The position numbers were made by a program, and so were the translations under genes. This document shows positions 7,958 to 14,581 of a stretch of 25,451 nucleotides of DNA, piece by piece. The notes under the pieces were generated by a model, which was given only the letters and a program-made list of their open reading frames with translations, was not told the origin of the DNA and made no database searches. The stretch is from a virus. Where the stretch lies: IMG/VR virus record IMGVR_UViG_3300034104_001635, positions 1-25,451 of that record, one strand, 5' to 3'. How positions within the stretch are numbered: position 1 is the first letter of the stretch; each line of letters opens with the position of its first letter.

Positions 7958-9758
7958 ATCCTGACTCACAGTCCAAAGGTAGGTCCGTAGCCCATGTTGG
8001 GCAGACCCGCATACACGACTCCACGTACTCTTGTGCGTGGTCCACTTCTTCGATAGGTGCAATACATGCGACCGCGTCATGCACCGTCATCACCACTCGA
8101 TACTTTTTAGCGATGAGCAAAAGCTGCTCTCCGATAACAATACGGGCTAGGGCTTGGCATACATTTTCTACCACCTTGCCCCCATAAATCCGAGTGGGGA
8201 TCATCGCTCTCCCCCGCTTGGTGTCGTATAAGTACTCTGACTTTCCGGTTTCCGGGTTTTGCTCCACCCGCAAGTTTGTGTACTTAAGGTATAAGCCGTT
8301 GGGTAGTCGGATGCCCTTGCGACCTTCAACCTGCAGGAGGCCGCCACACCCAAATTCAGTGTACTGGTCGGCAATGATCGCGTCTAGGACTTGCCCAGCG
8401 TCTTTCCATAGTTTCGGTATCTTCGCGTACTTTTGGCGGTACGTATCGATAATACGTTTAGCTTCATCTATGTCAATATCTACTGCAAAGTTAGCAAGCT
8501 GTACTTGAAACTTCGCCGCCCCCATGCCGTAGCCACAGCCAAGAATCGTTGTCTTGCCCACGAACCGCTCGTCTTTGGAGATTACGTTTGCTGCCTTGCC
8601 GTAGATGCCAGACGCCATGATCCGGTAGACATCTGCGCCATCTTTAAATGCAGACACTAAATCGTCCTGCTCAGCTAGCCATGCCAGCGTACGGGCTTCG
8701 ATCTGGCTGGAGTCCGAGTCAATGATGTAGTGGTCGTCCGGTGCAAGAATCGCGTACTTGAGCAGTGAGGTGCGAGGAAGATTCTGGAGGTTGAGTTTGT
8801 CGTCCCCACCCCAGCGACCAGTGTGCGCTGCGTAATACCTAAGCGGCACAGGCAACGATCCTCGGCTTGCGATGCCAAGAAACCGCTCGGTGCGAGTTTC
8901 TTCGATGGTGGATTTAACTCCTAGTCGAGCAGCTACAAGCAACTGCACGCCGGGTTCTGAGTGATCCAACAAATCGCGGAATTCTTCGTCACTTTTGGAG
9001 AACGCGTAAGTCTGTTTGCCCGTAGCCGGACTGACCTTCATGGGGGGTACAACTCCGTAGAGTCTGAGCAAGTCGGCAAACTTTGGGTTGCTCATCAACA
9101 CGTCTTTATCAGACTCCGCCGCCTCCAGCAAGTCAGCCTTCTTCGCTTTAACTGTAGCCAGATGGGCCTCCAATACCTTCTTGTCTAGTTGTAGTACTGG
9201 GTCAGTAAACATGCGAACTGTAGCGTCGATCAGCAGGAACTCAACTGACGGAAACCCAGAGGACATACAGCCGAACAATTCAAATGTGAGAACCACATCG
9301 TTCTTGCAGTACTCGCCATAACGAGCCAACGCTTCGGAGTCAAAGTCCTCACGGCGCTTGTCAATCGCAACCTCCACCTCGTTGCCCTTTTCACCAATTG
9401 CATAGTGCGCGGACAACACCTTGAGGCTACCACCTACGTCAGTGCCGTGAAGAGCACGCCCCATGCTCAGCGTGTCGAGCCAGCCCTTGGGCTTGATGCC
9501 AAACACCCATGAAAGGATGGCCCCATCAAACGGGGCATTGTGAGCTAGCGCAAGGGAGTTGGCCCAGTCATAAGAGGCAAGGAACTGGTATGTAGCTATG
9601 GCATCGCCGCTAAACCACACCGGCTCCCCGTCATCTTCTTGCACGGCCACACCGATCACTTCAAACCGGGGGTCACGGATGTACTCCTCGGTTGTCATTT
9701 TCGTCAAAGAAAACTCCCTGCTATAGAAAGTTTCAAAATCAATCGTGAGAATTTTCAC
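7932..9758 (-). CDS. Family A DNA polymerase with 3'-5' exonuclease domain, 608 aa
   Basis: Phage replicative polymerase. The N-terminal exonuclease shows D7-F-E9 and H-N-A-P-F-D at about 73-78. The polymerase core has the T-G-R-W motif near 313, motif A D-S-S-Q-I-E with the catalytic Asp at 349, motif B R398-x3-K402-x3-L406-x3-Y410-G, and motif C V-H-D-A with Asp 561. The residue equal to E. coli Phe762 is Leu406, and the usual motif C H-D-E reads H-D-A. It lacks a 5' nuclease domain, as is typical for phage enzymes of about 600 aa. The start is GTG in a GTGA overlap with the VRR-NUC gene. It heads the central replication operon with the nucleases and the helicase. Confidence 0.97.
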   Translation of the reverse strand: MKILTIDFETFYSREFSLTKMTTEEYIRDPRFEVIGVAVQEDDGEPVWFSGDAIATYQFLASYDWANSLALAHNAPFDGAILSWVFGIKPKGWLDTLSMGRALHGTDVGGSLKVLSAHYAIGEKGNEVEVAIDKRREDFDSEALARYGEYCKNDVVLTFELFGCMSSGFPSVEFLLIDATVRMFTDPVLQLDKKVLEAHLATVKAKKADLLEAAESDKDVLMSNPKFADLLRLYGVVPPMKVSPATGKQTYAFSKSDEEFRDLLDHSEPGVQLLVAARLGVKSTIEETRTERFLGIASRGSLPVPLRYYAAHTGRWGGDDKLNLQNLPRTSLLKYAILAPDDHYIIDSDSSQIEARTLAWLAEQDDLVSAFKDGADVYRIMASGIYGKAANVISKDERFVGKTTILGCGYGMGAAKFQVQLANFAVDIDIDEAKRIIDTYRQKYAKIPKLWKDAGQVLDAIIADQYTEFGCGGLLQVEGRKGIRLPNGLYLKYTNLRVEQNPETGKSEYLYDTKRGRAMIPTRIYGGKVVENVCQALARIVIGEQLLLIAKKYRVVMTVHDAVACIAPIEEVDHAQEYVESCMRVCPTWATDLPLDCESGYGKSYGDC

Positions 9759-10060
9759 TTTATGGCCTTAATCAGGTAGATCAACTCGGCAAAGTAGCCG
9801 TTGTCTAGCTCAGTTTCACGTATGACCAGAGCCATGCCGTTCGATTCTCTGATCTCACGCATATTCTTTTCTTGTAACGCGGTTGTCTCGCCCTTACCAG
9901 CCTTGGCCTCGATCGCCACGAACTTGCCGTTCACGCAGCACAGGAAGTCAGGCACGCCGCTGTTGCCGTAGCCGGTGCCAATCGGCATAGCGTAGTACAC
10001 GCTGTTGTCCTTAAGTATCTTTTTGATCTTGGCTTTAACCTTGGACTCGGGCGTAGCCAT
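9755..10060 (-). CDS. VRR-NUC domain nuclease, 101 aa
   Basis: A stand-alone VRR-NUC fold of the PD-(D/E)XK superfamily. Visible residues are G-V-P-D at 35-38, then F-V-A-I-E-A-K at 47-53, giving the D...E-x-K metal site, followed by T-A-L-Q-E-K. Length is typical for the viral single-domain form, which cuts branched or flap DNA. The ATG at 10058-10060 overlaps the preceding TAA stop as TAATG; an in-frame GTG four codons earlier is possible. It sits directly before the polymerase gene, consistent with a role in processing replication or recombination intermediates. Confidence 0.92.
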   Translation of the reverse strand: MATPESKVKAKIKKILKDNSVYYAMPIGTGYGNSGVPDFLCCVNGKFVAIEAKAGKGETTALQEKNMREIRESNGMALVIRETELDNGYFAELIYLIKAIK

Positions 10061-10383
10061 TACTTCTGCCACCCGATGAAAGTGGTGCCCTTGTGTTGGA
10101 GAATCGCCAAGATTGGCTTCTCGTCACACCCTTCGCACCAGAAGTGCACCTGCATACCATCGCGCTGACTGCTCGGGTTGTTTGTCTGTTCGTTGGGCAC
10201 GTTGGCAGAGGTGATCGTGCCGTTATCCATCACATGGGTAACTCGAACTTTTTCTGCATCTCCGTAGCGATTAAACACTGTCACGTCTGACTGGTGCAGG
10301 TTGTTGTGCCCACAGTACGGGCACTCATCCAGCCAATCGCCGCTGCTAATTTTCAAAGGGATCAAAAAGGTACCGTCACTCAT
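10060..10383 (-). CDS. Zinc-ribbon protein, 107 aa
   Basis: First gene after the promoter at 10405-10432. Two Cys pairs, C21-x2-C24 and C83-x2-C86, bracket a beta-rich middle with R-V-T-H-V-M-D-N-G, the pattern of a zinc ribbon. No catalytic motif is present. The ribosome site is weak (GGAGTAGTT before ATG). Its stop overlaps the start of the VRR-NUC gene. It may be a small DNA- or protein-binding factor of the replication operon; the exact role is unknown. Confidence 0.8.
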   Translation of the reverse strand: MSDGTFLIPLKISSGDWLDECPYCGHNNLHQSDVTVFNRYGDAEKVRVTHVMDNGTITSANVPNEQTNNPSSQRDGMQVHFWCEGCDEKPILAILQHKGTTFIGWQK

Positions 10384-10404
10384 AACTACTCCAGTGTTTC
10401 AGAC

Positions 10405-10432
10405 ATCCTACCACAACTTTTTACATTGTCAA
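10405..10432 (-). promoter_or_regulatory. Sigma70-type promoter for the polymerase-nuclease-helicase operon
   Basis: TTGACA (10427-10432) lies 16 bases from TAGGAT (10405-10410) on the minus strand, with TGTAAAAAG and TGTGG in the spacer as in other promoters of this phage. A perfect copy of the 13-bp palindrome (10436-10448) lies three bases upstream of the -35 box, an activator-like or blocking operator position. The leader is only about 15 bases. Confidence 0.82.
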
Positions 10433-10435
10433 CCA

Positions 10436-10448
10436 CTAACATTGTTAG
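10436..10448. repeat. 13-bp palindrome CTAAC-ATT-GTTAG (perfect), next to promoter
   Basis: Lies in the 115-bp gap between the DUF3310 and zinc-ribbon genes, just upstream of the -35 box of the 10405-10432 promoter. Confidence 0.88.
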
Positions 10449-10498
10449 GTGGGGGTACTCGCTGCACTGTCTCCAGCATCCGCTTTCCCCCCGAAAAA

Positions 10499-10957
10499 TT
10501 AGCCCTGAGCGATCTCGCGGTCAAGGTACCACTTGGCCTTCTTGAGGTTCTCCAAGCGCTCGCCTTTGAGGTCTGCACGGGTGATGTACTTCACCACATT
10601 GCCGAGGTGATAGTTCAGCTTCTTGGCCTCGATGAAGTCGATGGTCTCGATACCACCCGCCTTGTAGTGCGCGGGATTGATCATGTCGTTGATTGACGTG
10701 CCTGAAGAAACTACCGCAACGGTCTTCCACTCCTCAGCGGGTGCGGGGGGCACGGTCTCCGAGCTCTGCATACGAATCTTTGGTGTCCCATCGGGGTGCC
10801 TGAACTTGCGAGTAGCTTCCGCTTTCTTCATCTGTGAGCGGATCACGTACACGTACGCTAGGCTAGCCTTAAACTTTGCTGCCACGTCGGCAGGTTTCGC
10901 GTTGGGGTGGGTCATCATGTGCGCACGAATTTTTGCCGCGTTTGATTTTTTAGCCAT
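10499..10957 (-). CDS. HTH-like domain fused to DUF3310, 152 aa
   Basis: The C-terminal 60 residues (93-150) match the phage DUF3310 family: N-P-A-H-Y-K-A-G-G-I-E-T-I-D-F-I-E, then N-V-V-K-Y-I-T-R, then L-E-N-L-K-K-A-K-W-Y-L. This small domain is often labelled nucleotide kinase-like, but its activity is not established. The first 45 residues are a separate basic helical domain (H-P-N-A-K-P-A-D-V-A-A-K-F-K-A-S-L-A-Y-V-Y) that looks like a helix-turn-helix, joined by a flexible linker. The ATG at 10955-10957 has AAGGAG upstream; a longer in-frame start lacks one. Confidence 0.88.
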   Translation of the reverse strand: MAKKSNAAKIRAHMMTHPNAKPADVAAKFKASLAYVYVIRSQMKKAEATRKFRHPDGTPKIRMQSSETVPPAPAEEWKTVAVVSSGTSINDMINPAHYKAGGIETIDFIEAKKLNYHLGNVVKYITRADLKGERLENLKKAKWYLDREIAQG

Positions 10958-10958
10958 A

Positions 10959-11162
10959 TCAATTCTCCTTGGTATCAAGTTGTGTTTCCGCATACGCTAC
11001 TAGGACTTCGCGCATAGCTTCCTGTTTGTTGTGCATTTGATTGAAGTACTCCATCACATGCCGGGGTAGGCGTATGCTGGTGCACAGTAGTGCGGGCTTT
11101 TTGCCCAGACCGCGCCCTTTACGTTTTGTTGGGGGCTTCAGTTCTTCAATTCCGGTTGTCAT
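10959..11162 (-). CDS. Ribbon-helix-helix-like DNA-binding protein, 67 aa
   Basis: After a basic N-terminus (K-R-K-G-R-G-L-G-K-K) comes a strand-helix-helix pattern: L-L-C-T-S-I-R-L-P-R-H-V-M-E-Y-F, then K-Q-E-A-M-R-E-V-L-V-A-Y. This fits an Arc/CopG-like fold and resembles the DNA-binding part of BrnA-type antitoxins, but no toxin partner lies beside it. Dimeric RHH proteins bind short palindromes, so it is a candidate reader of the 13-bp motif. The ATG overlaps the stop of the 50-aa gene upstream (ATGA); GAGGAG lies eleven bases away inside that gene. Confidence 0.75.
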   Translation of the reverse strand: MTTGIEELKPPTKRKGRGLGKKPALLCTSIRLPRHVMEYFNQMHNKQEAMREVLVAYAETQLDTKEN

Positions 11163-11311
11163 AGAAGTGCTAACTCCTCGTCTTTGATGGGTTGTGGTTT
11201 GGTTTGTTTCAAGTGAGCACGGTGCATCCTTTCTAGAATCTTGGCGTCCACGCGAGTGAACGGCCACAGCTCGTTTGGTTTAGGTAGTGGGGGGTTCTTC
11301 TTACGGTTCAT
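11159..11311 (-). CDS. Small basic protein of unknown function, 50 aa
   Basis: A gene missed by length cut-offs. The ATG at 11309-11311 overlaps the stop of the 210-aa gene (ATGA), has GGAG upstream within an AAGGAGAAGAACGC context, and the TGA end overlaps the start of the RHH gene (ATGA). The perfect two-sided coupling is the main support. The protein has a Lys/Pro-rich front (N-R-K-K-N-P-P-L-P-K-P) and a short helix with T-R-V-D-A-K-I-L-E-R-M-H-R-A-H. No known family is recognised. Confidence 0.7.
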   Translation of the reverse strand: MNRKKNPPLPKPNELWPFTRVDAKILERMHRAHLKQTKPQPIKDEELALL

Positions 11312-11325
11312 GCGTTCTTCTCCTT
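11308..11325 (-). repeat. 18-bp junction repeat, copy 1
   Basis: Identical to 12853-12870 (plus-strand TCATGCGTTCTTCTCCTT). It encodes the last residues of one gene, the ribosome site and the ATGA overlap to the next gene. A diverged copy starts at 12626. Confidence 0.8.
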
Positions 11326-11940
11326 AATGTCGTAAAACCAATCGTCGCCAGCGGCCCACTTGCGAGTGCCGTCTACTGAGTAAAACGTCCTTGCAGCTTG
11401 GAAGTCGGGGAAATTGACGGTCGCAGGAATCAGGGACTGGTCGTACCAGAGGCAGCGGTTGTTGGGCTGCGTGGCAAACTGGCCGTTGTCCAAGCGAATG
11501 AAATTAAACGACTTGTGCTCCTCGGCTTGCTCCGTGAACCCCGTGTCCACGTCCAGCTCATCCGCGCAGAAATCTACGGTGAACAGGTAGCGCCCGTGAT
11601 GCCACTGCTTGTCTTTGCCCAGAAACTTGACGCCCAGATTGCGTAGCCCAATCTTTTCACAGACGGTAAATCGATAGCCCATGCAGTCCCACAATTGCAG
11701 CATATCAATTGGCAGATCACCATGATCGGCTTTCCACACATATGCATGGATCGGTAGCTTGTCGTACAAAGCCCCATAAGCCGGGAGCAACGACTCAATG
11801 CGGAACACCTGACCGCGCAGCGCCTTGATGCTGACCCAGATAGCGGGTTCCAGCTCCCCAAAACCCTTGGTGTGGTTGTACAGAAACTCACGCCTTACAA
11901 AACACTTGAGCGGCGGCAACGATGCAATGATGTAACTCAT
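11308..11940 (-). CDS. Phage protein of unknown function, 210 aa
   Basis: Globular protein rich in aromatic residues, with W-D-C-M-G-Y-R-F-T-V, H-G-R-Y-L-F-T-V-D-F-C and N-N-R-C-L-W-Y-D-Q-S. Alternating short hydrophobic strands suggest a mostly beta fold. No catalytic motif, signal peptide or membrane segment is visible, and no family is recognised. The ATG overlaps the previous stop as ATGA, and the last codons overlap the 50-aa gene. The C-terminal K-E-K-N-A is shared with the 167-aa protein further upstream and comes from the junction repeat, not from homology of the proteins. Confidence 0.8.
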   Translation of the reverse strand: MSYIIASLPPLKCFVRREFLYNHTKGFGELEPAIWVSIKALRGQVFRIESLLPAYGALYDKLPIHAYVWKADHGDLPIDMLQLWDCMGYRFTVCEKIGLRNLGVKFLGKDKQWHHGRYLFTVDFCADELDVDTGFTEQAEEHKSFNFIRLDNGQFATQPNNRCLWYDQSLIPATVNFPDFQAARTFYSVDGTRKWAAGDDWFYDIKEKNA

Positions 11941-12191
11941 AGAACCTTCCCGGCTTTGGAATAGACCATGAATTGCTTGACGTTGATGACGCGCTCAAAC
12001 TTTGAGATGCCGGGTAGGTTGCTGATGTCGATGCCTTCCTCACGCTTCTTCTCGACCACGTTGGTTTGGTTCTGCGACAGCATGGCGTTGGTGCCCTTGA
12101 AGTGCGGGTCTTTGGCAAACATGGATGGGCGGGGGACGTTGCGCCACACGAACGGACTGTCGGGGTGGCACTTGCATTTAGGTTGGGTCAT
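11937..12191 (-). CDS. Small protein of unknown function, 84 aa
   Basis: Basic protein with an N-terminal K-C-K-C-H-P-D-S-P pattern that could bind a metal, followed by a polar middle (N-A-M-L-S-Q-N-Q-T-N-V-V) and an end with F-E-R-V-I-N-V-K-Q-F. It is linked on both sides by ATGA overlaps. No family is recognised. Only two cysteines and one histidine cluster at the front, so a zinc site would need dimerisation or other ligands. Confidence 0.72.
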   Translation of the reverse strand: MTQPKCKCHPDSPFVWRNVPRPSMFAKDPHFKGTNAMLSQNQTNVVEKKREEGIDISNLPGISKFERVINVKQFMVYSKAGKVL

Positions 12192-12436
12192 TTTTTTCTC
12201 GTAGGTCTAGGACAATTTTCAGGGGGAACAACAACACACCAGACAGCTTGCCACCATCGTTTCCCGGCTTCGCTCACGACCCAGCGGTCAATGTAAGCGT
12301 CGGGCATGGCCTTGAGAATTCTCCCAACATGACTGCGGTCTGTTTGCACAGCCTCAACAATCTCTGCCACAGTCATGCCGTCTGGTGTTGCGCGTAGGGC
12401 CACGCGCACTCGGGCTAGTCGGACGTTACTTCCCAT
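12188..12436 (-). CDS. Winged-helix-like DNA-binding protein, 82 aa
   Basis: Residues about 5-45 give a helix-turn-helix pattern typical of MarR/replication-initiator-like winged helices: L-R-A-T-P-D-G-M-T-V-A-E-I-V-E-A-V, then D-R-S-H-V-G-R-I-L-K-A-M. A W-V-V-S-E-A-G-K-R-W-W segment follows as the wing, then a basic tail. The chosen ATG at 12434-12436 is preceded in frame by a TTG, which is less likely. It overlaps the upstream zinc-knuckle gene by 11 bases. It may regulate phage genes; the target is unknown. Confidence 0.75.
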   Translation of the reverse strand: MGSNVRLARVRVALRATPDGMTVAEIVEAVQTDRSHVGRILKAMPDAYIDRWVVSEAGKRWWQAVWCVVVPPENCPRPTRKK

Positions 12437-12629
12437 CAAGACACTCTTTGCAGATAAATTTCATCGGCCCCCCGGCAAACATTTTGATGTGTCCGCCTTT
12501 AGTGTGTTTATCTTTTTGACATTTCCAGCACATGCGTTTCTTGTTTGCCATAGCTTGGTTTGAAGCGGAGTACGCGTTCATAGCCATGACATTTTCAGCC
12601 GCAATATTTTTGTAGCCGTTGCCTCTCAT
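12426..12629 (-). CDS. Small zinc-knuckle protein, 67 aa
   Basis: Two CxxC pairs (C34-C37 and C60-C63) separated by a His/Lys-rich loop (K-H-T-K-G-G-H-I-K-M-F) form a probable zinc finger. The N-terminal 30 residues are Asn/Ala/Met-rich and polar. The ATG overlaps the previous stop as ATGA, within a diverged form of the junction repeat. Such small treble-clef-like proteins in phages may bind DNA, RNA or host factors; nothing more specific can be said. Confidence 0.75.
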   Translation of the reverse strand: MRGNGYKNIAAENVMAMNAYSASNQAMANKKRMCWKCQKDKHTKGGHIKMFAGGPMKFICKECLDGK

Positions 12630-12856
12630 GTGTTCTCTCCTCTTGCCCGGATGAGGGCGGCTTTGCTTCGGACATATGCAATCGCTGTGCTTGGCTCCAT
12701 CTCTCGGGCCATATCATCAGCCATCTCATCAAGAACCCTCGCACACGCCTCGCGCTCGGCTGCGGCGACAAGGGCGGCGAAGCGTTCAAGGAATTCAGGC
12801 GTAGCGTCAAAGCCGCCAGCTTGCCGGGTAAAGTTTTCAACGTCCTCGCGGGTCAT
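12626..12856 (-). CDS. Helical protein of unknown function, 76 aa
   Basis: Ala/Glu/Arg-rich, with F-A-A-L-V-A-A-A-E-R-E-A-C-A-R-V-L-D-E-M-A. This helical cassette recurs as a small module in many phage hypothetical proteins. The ATG at 12854-12856 follows AAGGAG closely and overlaps the stop of the upstream 167-aa gene as ATGA; longer in-frame starts lie inside that gene. Its own stop overlaps the zinc-knuckle gene. Function unknown. Confidence 0.78.
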   Translation of the reverse strand: MTREDVENFTRQAGGFDATPEFLERFAALVAAAEREACARVLDEMADDMAREMEPSTAIAYVRSKAALIRARGENT

Positions 12857-12870
12857 GCGTTCTTCTCCTT
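12853..12870 (-). repeat. 18-bp junction repeat, copy 2
   Basis: Identical to 11308-11325. It carries the last codons of the 167-aa gene, AAGGAG and the ATGA overlap to the 76-aa gene. Confidence 0.8.
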
Positions 12871-13356
12871 GAGGATTGACTCGGCGCAGGTGGCCGCTTG
12901 CAACTTTGTTAGGCTTGATTGGTTGATCGCCGAGAAATCCTGCTCCGTCAGCCCCACCCACTCGCGGAGCGGCGCGGCGGCAAGAGCTTGTTGCCAGCTC
13001 TGCACATTTGCGTCGGCCAATGACAAGCTCCTCATCTTTGCGAACTCAGTGATCGCCTCAACTGCTGGCGATGCGTTATCAGCAGACGACAAGACAATTC
13101 GCTCTTTGCGTGATGTCAGCCAGCCCATGAAGTCGAACAACACGCCGGCCACAGTTACATGGGCCACAGGCTCCTGCTCCTGCCGCGCAAAAGGGTTGCC
13201 CATCTCGGGGTGTAACTGCTCCCACGGTTGCTGCTCCTGCCGCGCCAGCCGCTCGCGCAGGGCGGCGAGAACACGCTTTCTTTGGCTTGCACCATTCGTC
13301 CCGTCATACGCAGTCAACGCCTCCAGCGCCTGCTGCATCAGTTCGCGGTCAGTCAT
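12853..13356 (-). CDS. Mosaic hypothetical phage protein, 167 aa
   Basis: The N-terminal T-D-R-E-L-M-Q-Q-A-L-E-A-L segment is typical of a family of mosaic phage proteins. A short internal repeat follows: two A-R-Q-E-Q stretches separated by about 18 residues, encoded by two identical 15-bp units (13174-13188 and 13231-13245). Further on are a P-V-A-H-V segment and R-E-W-V-G-L-T, another recurrent module. The ATG at 13354-13356 overlaps the stop of the 34-aa membrane gene. The short repeats suggest recombination-prone modular evolution. No biochemical role is known. Confidence 0.78.
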   Translation of the reverse strand: MTDRELMQQALEALTAYDGTNGASQRKRVLAALRERLARQEQQPWEQLHPEMGNPFARQEQEPVAHVTVAGVLFDFMGWLTSRKERIVLSSADNASPAVEAITEFAKMRSLSLADANVQSWQQALAAAPLREWVGLTEQDFSAINQSSLTKLQAATCAESILKEKNA

Positions 13357-13457
13357 ACAAACACCCCCACAAGTAACAGCACTAGCACAATCGCCACGAT
13401 GAAGCGGCACCAGTAGATGACGTTGTAGAGCAGGTCATCCAAGTCTTCTTTTGTCAT
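13353..13457 (-). CDS. Tiny single-pass membrane protein, 34 aa
   Basis: A very short gene, supported by ATGA overlaps on both sides (with the 73-aa gene upstream and the 167-aa gene downstream). The ATG is at 13455-13457. An acidic start (T-K-E-D-L-D-D-L-L) is followed by a strongly hydrophobic segment at about residues 19-34 (F-I-V-A-I-V-L-V-L-L-L-V-G-V-F-V). This predicts one inner-membrane helix with the N-terminus in the cytoplasm. It may pair with the neighbouring 73-aa membrane protein. Holin or superinfection-exclusion roles are possible but unproven. Confidence 0.7.
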   Translation of the reverse strand: MTKEDLDDLLYNVIYWCRFIVAIVLVLLLVGVFV

Positions 13458-13675
13458 CTCACCCCCAGCGCAGACAGCAGGAACACAATAAGAACTACAC
13501 AAACACAGTACAAAACAAACCGCACCGTGTCTTCGAACGTAAACGCCGGAGAACCGATCAACAGGTCTTGCACGAACTTCTCCTCGTGTGTGTAGTCGGA
13601 GCGCAGCGGTGGCTCGTAACGCCCACCAATCCTAATGCCTGTCTTCGTGGTGTAGGGTGGAATCTTCTCTAACAT
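13454..13675 (-). CDS. Small C-terminal-anchored membrane protein, 73 aa
   Basis: The soluble front (Y-T-T-K-T-G-I-R-I-G-G-R-Y-E-P-P, then acidic helices) ends in one clear transmembrane helix at about 50-71 (V-R-F-V-L-Y-C-V-C-V-V-L-I-V-F-L-L-S-A-L). This start is chosen because GGAG sits seven bases upstream of the ATG at 13673-13675, and because the start codon lies inside a perfect copy of the 13-bp palindrome (13669-13681), as in two other genes. A longer in-frame start lies in the preceding gene. The stop overlaps the 34-aa membrane gene. Function unknown. Confidence 0.78.
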   Translation of the reverse strand: MLEKIPPYTTKTGIRIGGRYEPPLRSDYTHEEKFVQDLLIGSPAFTFEDTVRFVLYCVCVVLIVFLLSALGVR

Positions 13676-13681
13676 AGTTAG
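13669..13681. repeat. 13-bp palindrome CTAAC-ATA-GTTAG (perfect), over a start codon
   Basis: On the minus strand it reads CTAACTATGTTAG, where ATG is the start codon of the 73-aa membrane protein and GGAG lies directly upstream. Confidence 0.88.
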
Positions 13682-13685
13682 CTCC

Positions 13686-14570
13686 TCATGCAACAAGAAC
13701 AAACACATCGTCGGTCACGCGACATCCAGCGCCAGAGACAAAGTGTTCTTTGTCCACCAGCTTGAGCATGCCTAACTTCCCCCGCAGTTCCGCAGGGAGC
13801 GTATTATCGTCATAGAGTTCGACCGTGTCACCAACACGCACAATATATTTGTTCATGTCGCGCACAACAAGCACCGACTTATCGGTACCTAACTGATCAC
13901 GCAAGTTCTCCAGTACGGCTAACTCCTCAGTCAAAATAACATCTGTCTCTTTAGCCCATAGAACTTTGGCCCTCTCGCCTTCATCCATCTGCGTTGATAC
14001 GTACAGCATGAACTGTTCAAAGCCGGGGCCTCGCACGTAATTTTGGGCAGCTTCTTGCACGGTCCTGCGTACCTTACCGGTCTCACTCTTGTGTCGATAC
14101 ACCGCGTTCTCGATATACCGCGCTGCGGTCTCGGTCCCATTGCATAGCCGCTCCGTAACAGTCATAGGGCTAAACATCTTCTTGATCTTGGCAATTGCCT
14201 TCTTTGGGTCTTTGGTTGTGTAGCCGCCCCCTCGTTGTCGAACCGCGTTGATTCGTGGGGAGTTAATCATGATCTCGTACTCGTAGCTCCTACCCCCTCG
14301 TTCCCCGGTAATCGTGCCCAACACTTCGTCACCCGCCCGTACTTGAAACCCATGTAGTTTGAATTGTTGACAGGTGTCCGTCTGCGTATCACGAATGGCA
14401 GATACAGCAGTGAATGTCCATGTTGGGTGCAACTGGGCAATCTCCACGATCACGGAGTCCAGTTTTGGGGGCAAGGAATACTCCGAGGTGTACCCGCTTG
14501 GCGTGCGCTTACAAATACTTTCCTTGGCATCATCGCTGAGTACCACGTTTCGCAATTGAGTTGCTTTCAT
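13686..14570 (-). CDS. Phage protein of unknown function, 294 aa, in the MoxR-VWA gene group
   Basis: Directly downstream of the DUF3150 gene, with AAGGAG before its ATG. The first third has strands with S-V-I-V-E-I-A-Q-L-H-P-T-W, the middle a basic G-G-G-Y-T-T-K-D-P-K-K-A-I-A-K-I-K-K-M-F segment, then helices with an R-Y-I-E-N-A-V-Y-R-H-K pattern, and the end is beta-rich (V-G-D-T-V-E-L-Y-D). No catalytic motif is recognised. Its place between DUF3150 and two membrane proteins suggests it belongs to the same functional module, but only position supports this. Confidence 0.82.
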   Translation of the reverse strand: MKATQLRNVVLSDDAKESICKRTPSGYTSEYSLPPKLDSVIVEIAQLHPTWTFTAVSAIRDTQTDTCQQFKLHGFQVRAGDEVLGTITGERGGRSYEYEIMINSPRINAVRQRGGGYTTKDPKKAIAKIKKMFSPMTVTERLCNGTETAARYIENAVYRHKSETGKVRRTVQEAAQNYVRGPGFEQFMLYVSTQMDEGERAKVLWAKETDVILTEELAVLENLRDQLGTDKSVLVVRDMNKYIVRVGDTVELYDDNTLPAELRGKLGMLKLVDKEHFVSGAGCRVTDDVFVLVA

Positions 14571-14581
14571 TTTCTATCTCC

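Noticed and set aside
10959-11162. RHH protein as antitoxin of a toxin-antitoxin pair
   Set aside because: Neither neighbour has a BrnT- or RelE-like toxin pattern. The 50-aa and HTH-DUF3310 neighbours do not fit.
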